This document shows, in pieces, positions 31,607 through 40,665 of a stretch of DNA of 64,000 nt. A program made the translations under genes and the position numbers. Source of the stretch: Aquisalimonas lutea. Lineage in GTDB: Bacteria > Pseudomonadota > Gammaproteobacteria > Nitrococcales > Aquisalimonadaceae. Each line of letters opens with the position of its first letter. Position 1 is the first letter of the stretch. A model generated the notes under the pieces. It saw only the letters and a program-made list of their open reading frames with translations, was not told the origin of the DNA and ran no database searches. The stretch is taken from contig NZ_JAUFPK010000004.1 of NCBI RefSeq assembly GCF_030409225.1, positions 250,943-314,942 on the forward strand, written 5' to 3'.

Positions 31607-33700
31607 CTAGTCGTCCGTGTTCAGCCCCCAGCGCTGGGCCATGCGCGGCTCCTGCTGCAACAGGTGCAGGTCCGTGACCACCTGGGCGGTGATGTCCAGG
31701 AGCGTGTCGGGGCGGTCCTCGCGGTCGAGCTCGTCGACACTGTCCAGGGGGTCGAGACCGCGGATGCGGCGATGCTCATTGGCAAGGGCCAGGCGTTCCT
31801 CGTTGCGTTGCTGTCGCTGGGCCTCGCGCGTGTCGCGGTTGAGGGATACCTCGGAGTCGTCCCGCATCGCGCGCAGGTACTCGAACTCTTCCATGAGGGC
31901 GTTGTACGCCGCGTGATCGGCAATGCGCTCCTCGTGGCGCTCGCGCAGCAGGGGAACGATATCGCCCAGCCGGTCCATGCGCGTGAAGTGGACGGGCTCG
32001 ATCTCGTCCCAGGGCAGGGGATTGTCCGCCGCGCTCTCGCCGACGGTATCCTCATTCACCACCGACGGTAGCGAGATATCGGGCTCCACACCGCGCTTCT
32101 GCGTGCTGCTGCCCGTCACCCGGTAGAACTTGGCCACCGTCAGCTTGAGGCGGCCGGTGTCGGAATCGGGGTCATTGCGGAAGCGGTCCAGGTCCACCAT
32201 GGTCTGGACGGTGCCCTTGCCGAACGTGCGCTCGCCCAGGATGACGCCGCGCCCGTAGTCCTGCATGGCAGCGGCAAAGATCTCGGAGGCGGAGGCGCTG
32301 CGGCGATCGACCATGACGGCGAGCGGTCCGTCGTAGGTAGTGCCCGCGTCCGGATCGCGCATGGTCTCGGTCTTGCCGTCGCTGCGCCGGATCTGCACCA
32401 CCGGGCCGCCCGGGAGAAAGAGGCCGGACATGTCCACCGCTTCCTGAAGGGATCCGCCGGAGTTGCCGCGCAGGTCGATGATCAGGCCGTCGACGCCCTC
32501 GTCCTTCATGGCCTCGATGTGCCGCCGTACGTCCCGGGTCGTGCTGCGGTAGTCCTCTTCGCCCGCCTGGGCGGCGGCGAAATCGGTATAGAAGGTCGGG
32601 ATGCGGATGACGCCGATGCGGTGGACGCCGTCGTCGCGCTCGATCTCCCTGACCTCGCGCTGGGCGGCCTGCTCCTCGAGCTCGATCTCGTCCCGCGTGA
32701 GTGTCACCGTGCGGGGCGCGGCATCGGAATCGCTTCCAGGGAGGATGCGCAGGCGCACCTTGGAGTGCTTCGGGCCGCGAATGCGATCGACCACGTCGCG
32801 AAGACGCCAGCCGACGACGTCGACCATCTCCTCGCCTTCCTCGGCGACGCCGATGATCCGGTCCCCCGGGGATAGCTCGCCGCTCTGGTCGGCCGGGCCG
32901 CCCGGCACCAGCTCGACGATCTCGGTGAAATCGCGTTCCGTGCGCAGCATGGCCCCGATGCCTTCCAGGGACAGCTGCATCTGGATATCGAATTCCTCGG
33001 AGTTGCGGGGCGACAGATAGTTGGTGTGCGGGTCGAAGGCCTGCGCCCAGGCGCCCATGTAGGTCTCGAAGACCTCCTCGGGGGTGGAGCGCTGCATGTT
33101 CTCGGCCACGTTGTCGTAGCGGCTGCGCAGCAGCTCCATGGTCCGCTCTTCGTCCTCCTCGCCCAGCAGCATGGTCAGCGCGTCGTTCTTGATGCGCTTG
33201 CGCCAGAGCCGGTCCAGCGCCTCCTCGTCCGCCGCCCACTCCTGCTCGCTGCGATCGAGATCCAGCATCTGGTCGGTGTTGAAGTCCAGCCCCTGGTCGA
33301 GGACGTTCTGGGCGAATTCGGCACGCTCGACGGCCCGGCGCGTCAGGCGGTCGAAGATCTTGTAGGGAAGCCCCAGCTCGCCGTCGAGGAGCATGTCGTC
33401 GAGCTCGTGCTCGTGGCGGTGGAATTCGTCGATGTCCTGTTGCGTGAAGTAGTAACGGTCCGGATCGAGGGCATCGAGATACGCGTCCAGGACCTGGGCG
33501 GAGAGGGCGTCATTGATGGGCTGCTCACGGAAGTGCTGGTGGGCCAGCAAACGCGCGATCAGGCGTGCCGTCTCCGGATGGCCCTCCGCCGGGCGTATCG
33601 TTTCACCGGAACCCGAGTCCGCCAGGGACGTGGACATGCCCGCCACCAGGGCCGCCCCCAGGATGATGACGGCGATGCGTCGGCACCATTGTTCCAGCAT
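31607..33700 (-). CDS. prc: Carboxy-terminal processing protease Prc (Tsp)
   Basis: A periplasmic serine protease (family S41) that recognises C-terminal nonpolar tails and regulates cell-wall hydrolases. The 697-aa protein starts with a signal sequence (IAVIILGAALVAGMSTSLA), then a long N-terminal domain, a PDZ domain (about 250-325) and the protease core. The Ser-Lys dyad is S470 within RSASASEIFAAAMQDYG and K495 in TFGKGTVQ, 25 residues apart as in E. coli Prc. A C-terminal DUF3340-like region follows. ATG 33700 has GGTGGAA six bases upstream; a GTG twelve bases earlier is possible. It is a single gene unit. Confidence 0.95.
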   Translation of the reverse strand: MLEQWCRRIAVIILGAALVAGMSTSLADSGSGETIRPAEGHPETARLIARLLAHQHFREQPINDALSAQVLDAYLDALDPDRYYFTQQDIDEFHRHEHELDDMLLDGELGLPYKIFDRLTRRAVERAEFAQNVLDQGLDFNTDQMLDLDRSEQEWAADEEALDRLWRKRIKNDALTMLLGEEDEERTMELLRSRYDNVAENMQRSTPEEVFETYMGAWAQAFDPHTNYLSPRNSEEFDIQMQLSLEGIGAMLRTERDFTEIVELVPGGPADQSGELSPGDRIIGVAEEGEEMVDVVGWRLRDVVDRIRGPKHSKVRLRILPGSDSDAAPRTVTLTRDEIELEEQAAQREVREIERDDGVHRIGVIRIPTFYTDFAAAQAGEEDYRSTTRDVRRHIEAMKDEGVDGLIIDLRGNSGGSLQEAVDMSGLFLPGGPVVQIRRSDGKTETMRDPDAGTTYDGPLAVMVDRRSASASEIFAAAMQDYGRGVILGERTFGKGTVQTMVDLDRFRNDPDSDTGRLKLTVAKFYRVTGSSTQKRGVEPDISLPSVVNEDTVGESAADNPLPWDEIEPVHFTRMDRLGDIVPLLRERHEERIADHAAYNALMEEFEYLRAMRDDSEVSLNRDTREAQRQQRNEERLALANEHRRIRGLDPLDSVDELDREDRPDTLLDITAQVVTDLHLLQQEPRMAQRWGLNTDD

Positions 33701-34245
33701 TGCGCTTTCCACCCGTTGCGAAATCCAGTGGTTATTCCCGGTCCGCGAAGCCCTGACCCCGTGTAACGTCTATTGGACAGCTTAAGCGCGTTTCCGATCC
33801 GTTCCAATTGCCGCCGCCCGGGCAGGGTGCCAGGCCGGCCCAGCGTGCCATGAGCCGCGGGGCGTCCCCGTCCGGGCGTGGCCCGGACCGTCAAGCTGAA
33901 CGGCCTCTCCGGCAGCCGCCGTGCAGCCGATCTCCCCTGGCGGCCCGATGGATTGACAGGTCTATCGGCGGAACACACCCAGGAGAAAGCGTACGCGGTT
34001 CGGGTTGCCTGTGTCGATGATGAACCCGCGGTGCGGCGCGGCTTGCCGCCGGGGTATCGTCGCGTCGCGATGCGGGCGGCTCGCTATTGCCCGTCGGTCA
34101 TCGGGAAGCGGAGGTTTGTGATCGACGTCCGTGAATGCACGCAAGCTTTCGGGTAGGCTCCTGTGAAGTGTAGCCTCGCCGGGCCGGAGGCGGCTGTGTG
34201 CGCCCGCGGTCGCGGGGAGTGTGATCAGGCCCTGGAAGGAGGGAA
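33701..34245. other. 545-bp intergenic region, no gene seen
   Basis: The spacer between prc (leaving on the minus strand) and the alpha/beta hydrolase (plus strand). A 92-codon open frame at 33878-34156 lacks a ribosome site and looks unlike a protein. I see an isolated TTGACA (33953-33958) without a -10, and GGGTAGGCT at 34151-34159, a possible weak -10 for the hydrolase. Nothing else can be supported. The length is unusual for this compact window. Confidence 0.4.
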
Positions 34246-35112
34246 ATGATGTTCGGGTTTTTCGGCTTAGGCTCGTTCGCTGCGGTGGACCAACCGGAGC
34301 TCGAGGTCGTGCACCGCAGGCCGGCCGCGGGCGGCGAACGGCGTGTCCCTCCGCTGCTGTTCATTCACGGGGCCTACGCGGGCGCCTGGTGCTGGGACGA
34401 GCACTTCCTGCCCTGGTTCGCGGAGCAGGGCTTCGACGCCTACGCCGTGAGCCTGCGCGGGCACGGCCGGAGCCAGGGCAAGGAAAGCCTCCACCAGTCC
34501 GGCATCCGCGACTACGTGGCCGACGTTCGCCAGGTCGTGGAAGGGCTGGAGAGCCCGCCGATCCTGGTGGGCCACTCCATGGGCGGCATGGTGGTCCAGA
34601 AGTACCTGGAGCAGTACCCGGCGGCGGCCGCGGTGCTCATGGCCTCGGTGCCGCCGGGCGGGCTGAGCAGCTCCGTCATGCGCCTGATGACGGCGGACCC
34701 GCTGCTGTTCGCCCAGATCTCCATGGTGCAGGGCGGCGCCCGGGACCTGGTGGATACCGAGAACGCCGGACGCGCCATCTTCTCCGACGACCTGCCGGCG
34801 GACATACGGGACGCCTACGGCGCCCGCATGCAGAGCGAGTCCCAGCGCGCGCTCATGGACATGACCTTCATGGACCTGCCGCGCCGCTGGCGCATGCACC
34901 TGCCGCCCATGCTGGTCCTCGGGGCCGGGCGGGATGCGCTGTTCTCCATCAGCGAGACCAAGCGCACGGCGCGCTCCTATCGCGCCGACTACCAGATCTA
35001 CCCCGAGATGGCGCATGCCATGATGCTTGAGACGGGCTGGGTACTCCCGGCCCGGGAGATCCGCGACTGGGTCATCGCCCATTCCGACCGCTTCGGCGAT
35101 CAGGGCCTGTAG
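34246..35112 (+). CDS. Alpha/beta hydrolase
   Basis: A 288-aa alpha/beta hydrolase fold protein. The nucleophile elbow is GHSMGG with S111, the oxyanion loop is LFIHGAYAGAWCW near residue 38, RGHGRS follows strand 4, and the catalytic acid and base are probably in LGAGRDALF and the His of EMAHAMMLETGW. No signal peptide is present. The N-terminus FGFFGLGSF is slightly hydrophobic but short. A strong ribosome site (GGAAGGAGGGAA) precedes two adjacent ATGs at 34246 and 34249. Substrate unknown; lysophospholipase-like and haloperoxidase-like relatives share this pattern. Confidence 0.88.
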   Translation: MMFGFFGLGSFAAVDQPELEVVHRRPAAGGERRVPPLLFIHGAYAGAWCWDEHFLPWFAEQGFDAYAVSLRGHGRSQGKESLHQSGIRDYVADVRQVVEGLESPPILVGHSMGGMVVQKYLEQYPAAAAVLMASVPPGGLSSSVMRLMTADPLLFAQISMVQGGARDLVDTENAGRAIFSDDLPADIRDAYGARMQSESQRALMDMTFMDLPRRWRMHLPPMLVLGAGRDALFSISETKRTARSYRADYQIYPEMAHAMMLETGWVLPAREIRDWVIAHSDRFGDQGL

Positions 35113-35122
35113 CGCCGCTGCC

Positions 35123-35151
35123 GGCGGAGGCAGGACGCGGAGGCCTCCGCC
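35123..35151. terminator. Hairpin between convergent hydrolase and sulfite-reductase operon
   Basis: Nine-bp stem GGCGGAGGC (35123-35131) with GCCTCCGCC (35143-35151) in the 43-base gap between two convergent stop codons. There is no T run, but position and pairing suggest transcription ending from both sides. Confidence 0.45.
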
Positions 35152-35155
35152 GCGC

Positions 35156-35674
35156 TCAGGACGCCGCGGCGGTCCGCGCCGGCGCGGCACGCTCACGGCG
35201 CAGCTCCCGCGGGCTCCGGCCGACGGGATTGAGCTGGTAATGGCCGGAGAATTCCTCGAACGCCCGCAGCGCGTCTTCCAGGGAGCGGTCCGCGCGCACC
35301 TCGAAGGCGTCGATGCCGACGCGGGCCATGTAGGCGAGCTGGTCCCGCAGCACGTCGCCGACGGCGCGCAGCTCCCCTGAATAGCCGAAGCGCTCCCGCA
35401 GCAGGCGTGCCTGGGAAAGGCAGCGCCCGTCCTTGAATGCGGGGAACTCCAGTGCGATGACCGCGAGGGAGTCGAGATCCGGAGCCAGTGCGCTCAGGTC
35501 CGTGTCGCCGTGGATCCGAACGCCGATGCACCCGTCGCGGGCCAGCAGCGTCTCCCGCTCGGCGTGCCAGCGCGCCTCGGTGACGATCACGTCCCCCTCG
35601 GGCAGGGCATCGTCATCGGCCACGTGCAGCCAGTGATCCTCGATGATGCCGCCGTGACGAATCATCCTACGCAT
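35156..35674 (-). CDS. DUF934 protein linked to sulfite reductase
   Basis: A 172-aa protein of the DUF934 family, which is almost always found directly after a CysI/NirA-type sulfite reductase. Recognisable are IIEDHWLHVADD near the start and the conserved core LALEFPAFKDGRCLSQARLLRERFGYSGELRAVGDVLRDQLAYMARVGIDAFEV, seen here as successive short blocks between residues 70 and 130. Function is unsettled; an accessory role in siroheme enzyme assembly or electron delivery is inferred only from context. Its start overlaps the reductase end by eight bases, so translation is coupled. Confidence 0.85.
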   Translation of the reverse strand: MRRMIRHGGIIEDHWLHVADDDALPEGDVIVTEARWHAERETLLARDGCIGVRIHGDTDLSALAPDLDSLAVIALEFPAFKDGRCLSQARLLRERFGYSGELRAVGDVLRDQLAYMARVGIDAFEVRADRSLEDALRAFEEFSGHYQLNPVGRSPRELRRERAAPARTAAAS

Positions 35675-37316
35675 AGGCCGCCTCCTTGAATGGTTTCACG
35701 CCGATGCGCCGGTAGGTGTCGATGAGCGGCTCGTCGCCCTCCCGGTGCGCAACGAAGGTGTGGAGAATCGACTCCAGCGTGTCGGCGACCCGGTCCTTCG
35801 CCACCGCCGGGCCGATGCGCTCGCCCATGCCGGCGTCGTTGGACGAGGAGCCGCCCACGGTGATCTGGTAGAACTCCTCGCCCTTCTTGTCCACGCCCAG
35901 GATGCCGATGTGGCCGACGTGATGATGGCCGCAGGCGTTCATGCAGCCGGACATGTTCAGGCGGATGTCGCCGAGATCATAGAGATCGTCGAGGTTGTCG
36001 AAGCGCTCGTTGATGTCCCGGGCGACGTCGATGGAGCCGGCATTGGCCAGGCTGCAGAAATCCAGCCCCGGGCAGCAGATCATGTCGGTCATGGTGCCGA
36101 CATTCGGGGTCGCCAGGTTCAGCTCCCGGAGCTCCTGCCAGAGCGCATGCAGCGCGTCCTGGCGCACATCCGGCAGGATCAGGTTCTGCGTATGGGTCAC
36201 CCGGATCTCGCCGAAGCCGTAGCGCTCGGCAAGAGCGGCCACTGCGTCCATCTGCGCGTCCGTGAGATCGCCCGGCGCCACGGCGGGTGCCTTCAGCGAA
36301 AGGAACACCGCCCGATAGCCCGGCTGCCGGTGGTCCACCGTGTTGTGCCGGTACCAGCGGGTGAACGCCGGGTCGCCGTCGAGGTGCTCCTTCAGCGCGC
36401 GGCCGTCGGCGGTGCTGTCGTACGGCGGCGCCTGGAAGAAGCCCTGCATGTAGGCCACGTCCTCGGGGGCCAGCGTCAGCCGGGGGTCGCCCCGGAGATG
36501 CTGCCATTCCGCCTCGACCCGCTGCCCGAACGCCTCGGCGCCCATGGCGCGGACCAGGATCTTGATCCGGGCCTTGTGGATGTTGTCCCGCCGGCCGTTG
36601 AGATTGTAGACGCGCAGGATGGCTTCCAGGTACGACAGCAGGTCCTCCTCCGGCAGGAACTCGCGGATGCACTCGCCGACGACGGGCGTACGCCCCAGGC
36701 CGCCGCCCACGAACACGCGGAAGCCGAAGCGCCCGTCATCGTCATGGACCACCTGCAGTCCGATGTCGTGGACGCGGATGGCCGCGCGGTCGGATTCCGA
36801 GGCGCTGACGGCGATCTTGAACTTGCGCGGCAGATACGAGAACTCCGGATGCAGCGTCGCCCACTGCCGGATCAGCTCGCAGTAGGGGCGGGGATCCGTG
36901 AGCTCGTCCGCGGCCACGCCCGCGAGGTGGTCCGAGGTGATGTTGCGGATGCAGTTGCCGCTGGTCTGGATGGCGTGCATCTCGACGCGTGCCAGGTCCG
37001 CCAGGATGTCGGGGACGCTCTCCAGCGCCGGCCAGTTGTACTGGATATTCTGCCGCGTGGTGAAATGCCCGTAGCCCCGGTCGTAGGTGCGCGCGATGTG
37101 CGCGAGCATGCGCATCTGCTCGCTGCTCAGCAGGCCGTAGGGGATGGACACCCGGAGCATGGGCGCGTGCCGCTGGATGTAGAGCCCGTTCATGAGCCGC
37201 AGCGGGCGGAATTCGTCGTCCGTGAGCTCGCCGGCCAGGTAGCGCCGTGTCTGGTCGCGGAACTGGGCAACGCGCTCGTCCACGAGCGTCTGGTCGAAAC
37301 TGTCGTACCTGTACAT
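35667..37316 (-). CDS. cysI: Sulfite reductase hemoprotein (CysI/NirA type)
   Basis: A 549-aa siroheme/[4Fe-4S] reductase that reduces sulfite to sulfide for cysteine synthesis. It contains two nitrite/sulfite reductase ferredoxin-like half domains, with FTTRQNIQYNWP and SGNCIRNITSDHLAG in the first repeat. The cluster-binding cysteines lie in CCPGLDFCSLA (about 411-420) and SGCMNACGHHHVG (about 455-465). It is the one-subunit type common in Pseudomonas-like bacteria, not the E. coli hemoprotein paired with flavoprotein CysJ. An assimilatory nitrite reductase is possible, but the DUF934 partner favours sulfite. The start is ATG 37316. Confidence 0.9.
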   Translation of the reverse strand: MYRYDSFDQTLVDERVAQFRDQTRRYLAGELTDDEFRPLRLMNGLYIQRHAPMLRVSIPYGLLSSEQMRMLAHIARTYDRGYGHFTTRQNIQYNWPALESVPDILADLARVEMHAIQTSGNCIRNITSDHLAGVAADELTDPRPYCELIRQWATLHPEFSYLPRKFKIAVSASESDRAAIRVHDIGLQVVHDDDGRFGFRVFVGGGLGRTPVVGECIREFLPEEDLLSYLEAILRVYNLNGRRDNIHKARIKILVRAMGAEAFGQRVEAEWQHLRGDPRLTLAPEDVAYMQGFFQAPPYDSTADGRALKEHLDGDPAFTRWYRHNTVDHRQPGYRAVFLSLKAPAVAPGDLTDAQMDAVAALAERYGFGEIRVTHTQNLILPDVRQDALHALWQELRELNLATPNVGTMTDMICCPGLDFCSLANAGSIDVARDINERFDNLDDLYDLGDIRLNMSGCMNACGHHHVGHIGILGVDKKGEEFYQITVGGSSSNDAGMGERIGPAVAKDRVADTLESILHTFVAHREGDEPLIDTYRRIGVKPFKEAAYA

Positions 37317-37428
37317 CTATGCCTCGTGCGGGTCGCGGACCATAGCGAATGGCGCTGACACTATCAGTGGATTGCTTATGCAGAGAAGGAATAATTCGGT
37401 ATAAATTAAGGCAGGTCGGTTATTTCCC

Positions 37429-37605
37429 AAGGGAAACGCTGAACCATTCGCCCGTGCTGCTCGGCCCCGAAGGGCGCTCCCCAGCGGCGTTGTGGTCTGC
37501 GTTGGCCTTCTTGTAAAGGGCGACGGCCATTCACGGCGAATGCCGCCTTGCCACAACGCCGCTGGGGAGCGCAGAGGCACGCGGGAATGGTTCAGCGTTT
37601 CCCTT
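37429..37605. repeat. 177-bp inverted-repeat element
   Basis: The outer arms AAGGGAAACGCTGAACCATTC (37429-37449) and its reverse complement (37585-37605) are perfect over 21 bp. Inner arms 37474-37495 and 37551-37572 are perfect over 22 bp (GCGCTCCCCAGCGGCGTTGT plus two bases). The core holds shorter pairings around GGCCATTCACGGCGAAT. It lies in the gap between cysI and the small orphan gene and codes for nothing believable. A 23-base copy of the right end, with one mismatch, recurs alone at 44378-44400, showing this is a dispersed repeat and not only a local hairpin. Confidence 0.8.
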
Positions 37606-37615
37606 GAGTTAGCCC

Positions 37616-38098
37616 TCACCAGCGGTACTTGCCCCAGAGCTCGGGATTCGCCCAGTAGCGGGGGTTGAGCCAGTCGGGCGTGGTCTTGTAGGTGCCCACG
37701 TCGAAGCCGTAGAGCAGGCCGTCGTCGCCGCCGAGATCGGCCAGCCGGGTGAAGCCGAACGCGGTCATGTCGTTGTTCTGCCAGGTATCCCCCGGGATGA
37801 TGCGGGCAACGACCCGGCGCGCGTAGAGGTCCCGCAGGCGCGACAGGAGGACCTCGCCGTCGGCCCGGGGCAGCTCCTCCAGGCCGGCGAGCAGCACCAG
37901 ATCCTGCCGTCCCAGGGAGGGCAGGGCGCCGGCGGCCTCCGTGACGGCGAGCCGGCGCGGTGCCACCGGGCCTTCGCCGTCGATGGTCGGCGTTGCTTCC
38001 AGCGGGCTGGGGTCTCCGATCACCAGGTAGCTGTGCGGCTGCTCGTCACGCAGGATGCGCTCCAGCATGGCCTGCGCTGTTTGCGCTTGCTCGGTCAT
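37616..38098 (-). CDS. Small conserved protein of unknown function
   Basis: A 160-aa cytoplasmic protein starting MTEQAQTAQAMLERIL. The sequence has an acidic middle with GALPSLGRQDLVLLAGLEELPRA and an aromatic, basic C-terminus ending NPRYWANPELWGKYRW. I believe it belongs to a small gammaproteobacterial family (possibly DUF6231), but I cannot confirm this. No catalytic motif, signal or membrane segment is evident. ATG 38098 was chosen; the frame is open for another 135 codons upstream, but that part overlaps the next gene and has skewed composition. It follows the membrane-coil gene by 90 bases on the same strand. Confidence 0.75.
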   Translation of the reverse strand: MTEQAQTAQAMLERILRDEQPHSYLVIGDPSPLEATPTIDGEGPVAPRRLAVTEAAGALPSLGRQDLVLLAGLEELPRADGEVLLSRLRDLYARRVVARIIPGDTWQNNDMTAFGFTRLADLGGDDGLLYGFDVGTYKTTPDWLNPRYWANPELWGKYRW

Positions 38099-38187
38099 GG
38101 CGCCTCGCGTGGTCCGCCGGGGCCGACGATGATAGTGCATGACCGCGAGTGATGCACGGAGCACCCGGCCGTGCGCGCCCCGCGCCG

Positions 38188-38817
38188 CTAGTCGCCGTCG
38201 CTGTCCGGCCCGGCCAGCTGGCCCGACTCCATGCGTTCGCGGATCTCGCGTGCCGACAGCTGTTCGTTGCGGTCCTGGTTGATCCCGAACATGGCGGTGT
38301 ACTCGGCGAATACCAGGTTGAGGGTCTGGCGGTAGGTCTGGATCTCCTCGTACATGTCCCGCCCCTCCGCGGTGGGCGGAACCGCATCCCTCGGCGTCGC
38401 ACCGGCATCGCCGTCGCCTTCGCCCTCGGCGTCCTGCGCGGGCGTGGCAACCTCGATCTCCGTGTAGGGGCGGATGACGTCCTGGAGGTACTCCTGGACG
38501 CACTCGGCCGCCTCCGGGTCGCGGTTGAGATAGAGATCCAGGAAACGCGCATAGAATTGCCGCTCGGCCTGAACCAGCTCGTGCACCTTCTGCTCGAGCT
38601 CGTCGCCCTCGTAGCCGAAGCGCTCGTGCAGCAGCTCCCGCAACTCCGTGTCGCGGGAGGACTCCTCGGATCGCACGCGCTCGGCGACGTTGTGGGCGGC
38701 GCGCTTCTCCCGGCGTTTGCGGCGTCCGGCCAGTACCAGCACGGTGAGGAGCACCAGGCCGATGATGACCACCAGCTCGACGAGAACAATGACCACGAGG
38801 AGTTCGGTGTTGCTCAT
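38188..38817 (-). CDS. Membrane-anchored coil protein A
   Basis: A 209-aa protein of unknown function. One N-terminal membrane span (about 5-31) contains an unusual glutamate (VIVLVELVVIIG), then a basic stop-transfer RRKRRE. A helical region follows with QFYARFLDLYLNRD (about 87-100) and, after an acidic linker, EEIQTYRQTLNLVFAEYTAMFG (about 158-179). The soluble part should be cytoplasmic if the positive-inside rule holds. Span, acidic residue and both helical blocks resemble the N-terminal part of the 418-aa protein at 43123-44379. ATG 38817 overlaps the VWA gene stop by four bases (ATGA). Confidence 0.8.
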   Translation of the reverse strand: MSNTELLVVIVLVELVVIIGLVLLTVLVLAGRRKRREKRAAHNVAERVRSEESSRDTELRELLHERFGYEGDELEQKVHELVQAERQFYARFLDLYLNRDPEAAECVQEYLQDVIRPYTEIEVATPAQDAEGEGDGDAGATPRDAVPPTAEGRDMYEEIQTYRQTLNLVFAEYTAMFGINQDRNEQLSAREIRERMESGQLAGPDSDGD

Positions 38818-40595
38818 GGGGTCTCCGTGTCGCCAGTGTGCTGTTCTTCTTCTTCGTTCGAGAGGGACGGGGGTGTCGTGCGGCGCTGCTGGAACAGGTA
38901 GAAGGCCAGGCCGACGACGCTGAACAGGATCAGGTTGAACACCACCAGCATACTCCCCAGGAGCAGCCAGCTGGGGCTCGCGCCGGACGCCGTCTCCCGG
39001 GCGAGCCCGGGGAGCTCGAATCGGGCGATGGTGGCCCGGAAGTCCCGCCCGTCCGGCATGGTCCCCACGGCCGTCGCGCGCACCGTGAAATCCTTGTGCG
39101 GGTCGAGAGTGTCCAGAAGGACGTCCCAGGTGCCGTCGGCGCCGGCCTCGGGAAAGCGCAGGAGCTGTTCGCTCGCCTGTGTCTGCACCGTCAGCTCGAC
39201 GGCGAGCTCGCCGGGGTCCACTGCGCTGGACGCGGGCCGGAATCGCAGGCGGCGGTCGAGCTCCGGCTGCTCGGGCAGGGCGGAGCGCTCCAGCTCCAGC
39301 GGCGTATCCAGTACCTCCATGCGGTGCCGGGTGATGCGCTCGAAGGTGTCGGCCGTTACCTGCAGCGTCAGCTGGCGGTCGCCCGCGGCGGGCGTGAAGG
39401 ACGTCGCGAAGTTCGCCTCGCCGCGTTCGCGCCGAAGCGAATGCTCGGCGCCGTCGTCGGTGGTCAGCGTGAACCGCGTCAGCTCCAGGAACTCGTCCCG
39501 GCGAATGGGATCGCCGCTCTCTGTCAGGCGTGCCCGGACCGCGATCGGCTCGCCGGCGATGGCGTAGGCGGGAAGGGCGTCCATCTCCAGCTGCAGGTCG
39601 GTCACCACCATGACCCGGTTGTCGGGGTCCTCCGCTCCCAGCAGCTCCCACTCGCCGGAGGCGGGGGCGTCCACGGTGATCAGGTCGTGGTTCGCTTCAC
39701 TGCGCCAGCGGACACCGCCCTCCGCCCGTTCCCGGGACAGGATGGTCCCGCCGGGGGTGCGCAGGCGAACGGGCTCGCCGTCGGCTTCCCGGAACGCGAC
39801 CACCGTCAGCTCGGACACGGAATCATCCACCCGGAAGAGATTGCCCTCCAGCGGGACGGAATCCCGCGGCGCGACCTGGGTGATCAGCCGCAGGAAGACG
39901 CGCTCCAGCTCGTCGGCGTCGCGGGTGGCCGTCATGTGGCCGCCGGTGTTCCGGGCCAGGGCCTGCATCAGCTCGTGATCGATATCCTCGGACAGGCCGA
40001 CGGTGTGGACATGAACCCCGTGGTCGCGCAGCTGCGGCGCCAGCTCCTCGAGGATCCGGCGGCGCTCGCGGCGGTCTTCCTCGGCGTCGCCCTCGCCGGT
40101 GATGTCGACCCGGCCGTCGGTGAACAGGATGACGTGCCGCGGGCGCTCGCTGCCGTGATCGTCCGCCAGCCAGTCGGCGGTGGCCGCTTCCAGGGCCGCG
40201 CCGATGTCGGTGTACTGATCCGAGGCATGGATGTCGCCGGAGCTCGCCCGCGCTGCCGCGCGCCAGTCATCGTCCACGGGCGCTGGGGCGGTGAGGGTGC
40301 GGACTTCGCCGCCGAATGCCCAGATGCCCGCACGACCGGCCTCCGGGAGCAGGTCGGCGGCCAGGCGGATGGCCGGCCGGCGCAGATTGTCCGGGTCCGT
40401 GCGCTGCATGCTCCCCGATACATCGACAAGGATGTGCACTTCCGGGCCGCCGGATTGCGCGGCGGCCGTTCCGGAACCGATCAGGAGAATCAGGAGCGCT
40501 GGCAGAAGACGCACGGACCACCTCGGGAGACGCGAGCGGCGAACGTTCACAGCGTAGGGCCGTCCGCTCCCCACGGGAACGGGCAAACGACGCAT
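38814..40595 (-). CDS. Von Willebrand factor A domain membrane protein
   Basis: A 593-aa exported protein. A signal sequence (LLPALLILLIGSGTAAAQ) is followed by a VWA domain (about 52-235) with a complete MIDAS set: DVSGS at 58-62, the threonine in QYTDIG, and FTDGRVD. A long all-beta region (240-530) follows, then a C-terminal membrane span (about 550-577) and a short acidic tail ending EEEEQHTGDTETP. The body thus sits in the periplasm, anchored at the C-terminus. ATG 40595 has AGGAA seven bases upstream. It is coupled to membrane-coil protein A downstream and lies 70 bases after the ParA-like gene. Function unknown; VWA domains usually mediate metal-dependent protein contact. Confidence 0.88.
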   Translation of the reverse strand: MRRLPVPVGSGRPYAVNVRRSRLPRWSVRLLPALLILLIGSGTAAAQSGGPEVHILVDVSGSMQRTDPDNLRRPAIRLAADLLPEAGRAGIWAFGGEVRTLTAPAPVDDDWRAAARASSGDIHASDQYTDIGAALEAATADWLADDHGSERPRHVILFTDGRVDITGEGDAEEDRRERRRILEELAPQLRDHGVHVHTVGLSEDIDHELMQALARNTGGHMTATRDADELERVFLRLITQVAPRDSVPLEGNLFRVDDSVSELTVVAFREADGEPVRLRTPGGTILSRERAEGGVRWRSEANHDLITVDAPASGEWELLGAEDPDNRVMVVTDLQLEMDALPAYAIAGEPIAVRARLTESGDPIRRDEFLELTRFTLTTDDGAEHSLRRERGEANFATSFTPAAGDRQLTLQVTADTFERITRHRMEVLDTPLELERSALPEQPELDRRLRFRPASSAVDPGELAVELTVQTQASEQLLRFPEAGADGTWDVLLDTLDPHKDFTVRATAVGTMPDGRDFRATIARFELPGLARETASGASPSWLLLGSMLVVFNLILFSVVGLAFYLFQQRRTTPPSLSNEEEEQHTGDTETP

Positions 40596-40665
40596 CTGTG
40601 TTCCTGTTCACACTATCGGCGGAAGTTCACGGGTCTTGAGGGCGGACGTCCCGTGATTCCGGCGA

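Noticed and set aside
33878-34156. A 92-codon open frame in the prc-hydrolase gap
   Set aside because: No ribosome site, skewed composition (Arg/Val/Ala-rich) and no recognisable motif.
37317-37619. A 100-codon frame across the 177-bp inverted repeat
   Set aside because: It is made of the repeat arms, so its openness follows from the palindrome rather than coding.
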